A stretch of DNA of 44,331 nucleotides from Caulobacterales bacterium RIFCSPHIGHO2_01_FULL_70_19 (lineage in GTDB: Bacteria; Pseudomonadota; Alphaproteobacteria; Caulobacterales; Caulobacteraceae). A model generated the notes under the pieces. It had not been told where the DNA came from and searched no databases. It saw only the letters and a list, made by a program, of their open reading frames with translations. Shown one piece after another: positions 43,729 to 44,331 of the stretch. The DNA is taken from assembly GCA_001794825.1 (NCBI GenBank), contig MGLK01000008.1:1-44331 (forward strand), written 5' to 3'. A program made the translations under genes and the position numbers. Position 1 is the first letter of the stretch; every line of letters begins with the position of its first letter.

Positions 43729-44331
43729 TACGGCCTCCCTTCCGTCAGGGTTTCAGCATGACCCGCCTCGGCGGCGAGGGCCGACTTCAGGGCCTCGGCC
43801 ATCCGCGCGAAGGCGGCCTCGGGGTCGAACTCGGCGCGCCCGTCGGACCACTCGAGGCGGAAGGACGCCGCCGGCAGGTCCGGTTCGTCCCGAAAGGCGA
43901 CCAGACCCGAGAAGCCGGCGTCGGCGCACAGGGCCTCGACGCGGGCGCGAACCGCGTCGTCCAGGCCGCTGGCCCGGACGACCAGCCGCGGCGAGGCGTC
44001 GACCTCGTGGCCGAGGGCCTCCAGCGCCGCCTGCAGCGGGCCGCGCGGGAAACGATCGAGGGCCGCCGCGGCGACCACGCGCGCCGCCGTCAGGGCCAGT
44101 TCCGCCGACTGCTCGCGATGAGTCTGGGCCACCTGGGCGAGGGCCGGCGCCGATTGGGCGACCGCCTGGGCGATGACGGAAAGCGCCTCGGCCTGAAGGC
44201 TTTCGGCCTCCGCCAGCGCCTGCCGCCGGGCGTCCGCCCGCGCCTCGGCGACGAGCGCCTCGACCTCGGCCGGCGAGAAGGCGCGCTTGGTCGGCTGCCA
44301 GGCGGACGGCTGGACGACGACGCCGGCGGCG
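43728..44331 (-). CDS. fliH: Flagellar assembly protein FliH (FlbE), partial at the window edge
   Basis: The frame stays open from the window edge, giving about 200 codons. An internal GTG at 44132 is not a plausible start. The visible N-terminal part reads SAWQPTKRAFSPAEVEALV, followed by an Ala/Glu-rich helix (A-x-x-x-A repeat) and the C-terminal FliH-like domain. FliH regulates the export ATPase FliI. Only a few N-terminal residues are expected to be missing. Confidence 0.85.
   Translation of the reverse strand, partial: AAGVVVQPSAWQPTKRAFSPAEVEALVAEARADARRQALAEAESLQAEALSVIAQAVAQSAPALAQVAQTHREQSAELALTAARVVAAAALDRFPRGPLQAALEALGHEVDASPRLVVRASGLDDAVRARVEALCADAGFSGLVAFRDEPDLPAASFRLEWSDGRAEFDPEAAFARMAEALKSALAAEAGHAETLTEGRP

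Noticed and set aside
1-44331. tRNA, rRNA and CRISPR arrays
   Set aside because: None seen on reading either strand; no regularly spaced repeats.

Overview
The window is high-GC alphaproteobacterial chromosome, most probably from a Caulobacteraceae member close to Brevundimonas or Caulobacter. This is an inference. It rests on the flagellar order fliH(flbE)-fliN-flbD-flhA with an atypical FlbD, the paired B/B' ATP synthase stalk subunits, the split glycine decarboxylase behind a tandem glycine riboswitch, and promoters of the alphaproteobacterial EcfG (SigT) general stress type.

Layout. Positions 1 to about 3965 are the right part of an integrated mobile element. It carries an unknown 368-aa protein coupled to a small membrane protein, a Schlafen-AlbA_2 protein, and a large serine recombinase at its right end. 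The junction falls a few bases beyond the recombinase start, and the chromosomal side begins with the first codons of rlmJ on the minus strand, so the element appears to have integrated into the 5' end of rlmJ. Next, on the plus strand, an EcfG-type promoter precedes a 48-codon ORF coupled to a type IB DNA topoisomerase. After these come a thermonuclease-like protein and a small membrane protein (to 6.3 kb). The threonine catabolism genes kbl and tdh lie on the minus strand, separated by an oppositely oriented SnoaL-like gene. An OGFr-domain gene trails tdh. A MliC-DUF4232 lipoprotein gene, ispH, a secreted protein coupled to argS, and an adenine deaminase run to 15.4 kb.

A hybrid histidine kinase with two nearly repeated PAS domains and its own EcfG-type promoter faces away from the glycine cleavage operon (riboswitch-gcvT-gcvH-gcvPA-gcvPB, 17.7-22.5 kb). 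The Fo operon atpI-atpB-atpE-atpF'-atpF (minus) ends at a clear terminator. An isoprenoid-centred minus-strand cluster follows: xseB-csaA-ispA-dxs plus a small secreted protein, with a histidine phosphatase upstream. A plus-strand block (GNAT, DUF72, CoxE-like VWA, small secreted protein) then meets a CsbD-like gene that has its own EcfG-type promoter. A tightly overlapping four-gene signalling operon (CHASE3 kinase, response regulator, REC-HWE-type kinase, Nudix hydrolase) and a membrane protein lead to the flagellar operon at the right edge, where a class A beta-lactamase gene sits between flbD and flhA.

Themes: three EcfG-type promoters in 31 kb suggest several general-stress-response outputs (topoisomerase IB, a sensor kinase, CsbD). 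Two isoprenoid loci (ispH; ispA/dxs) and the kbl/tdh-to-gcv route for threonine and glycine use are the metabolic core. No rRNA, tRNA or CRISPR array was seen. Many long ORFs on the opposite strand are shadows caused by GC-rich codon use.
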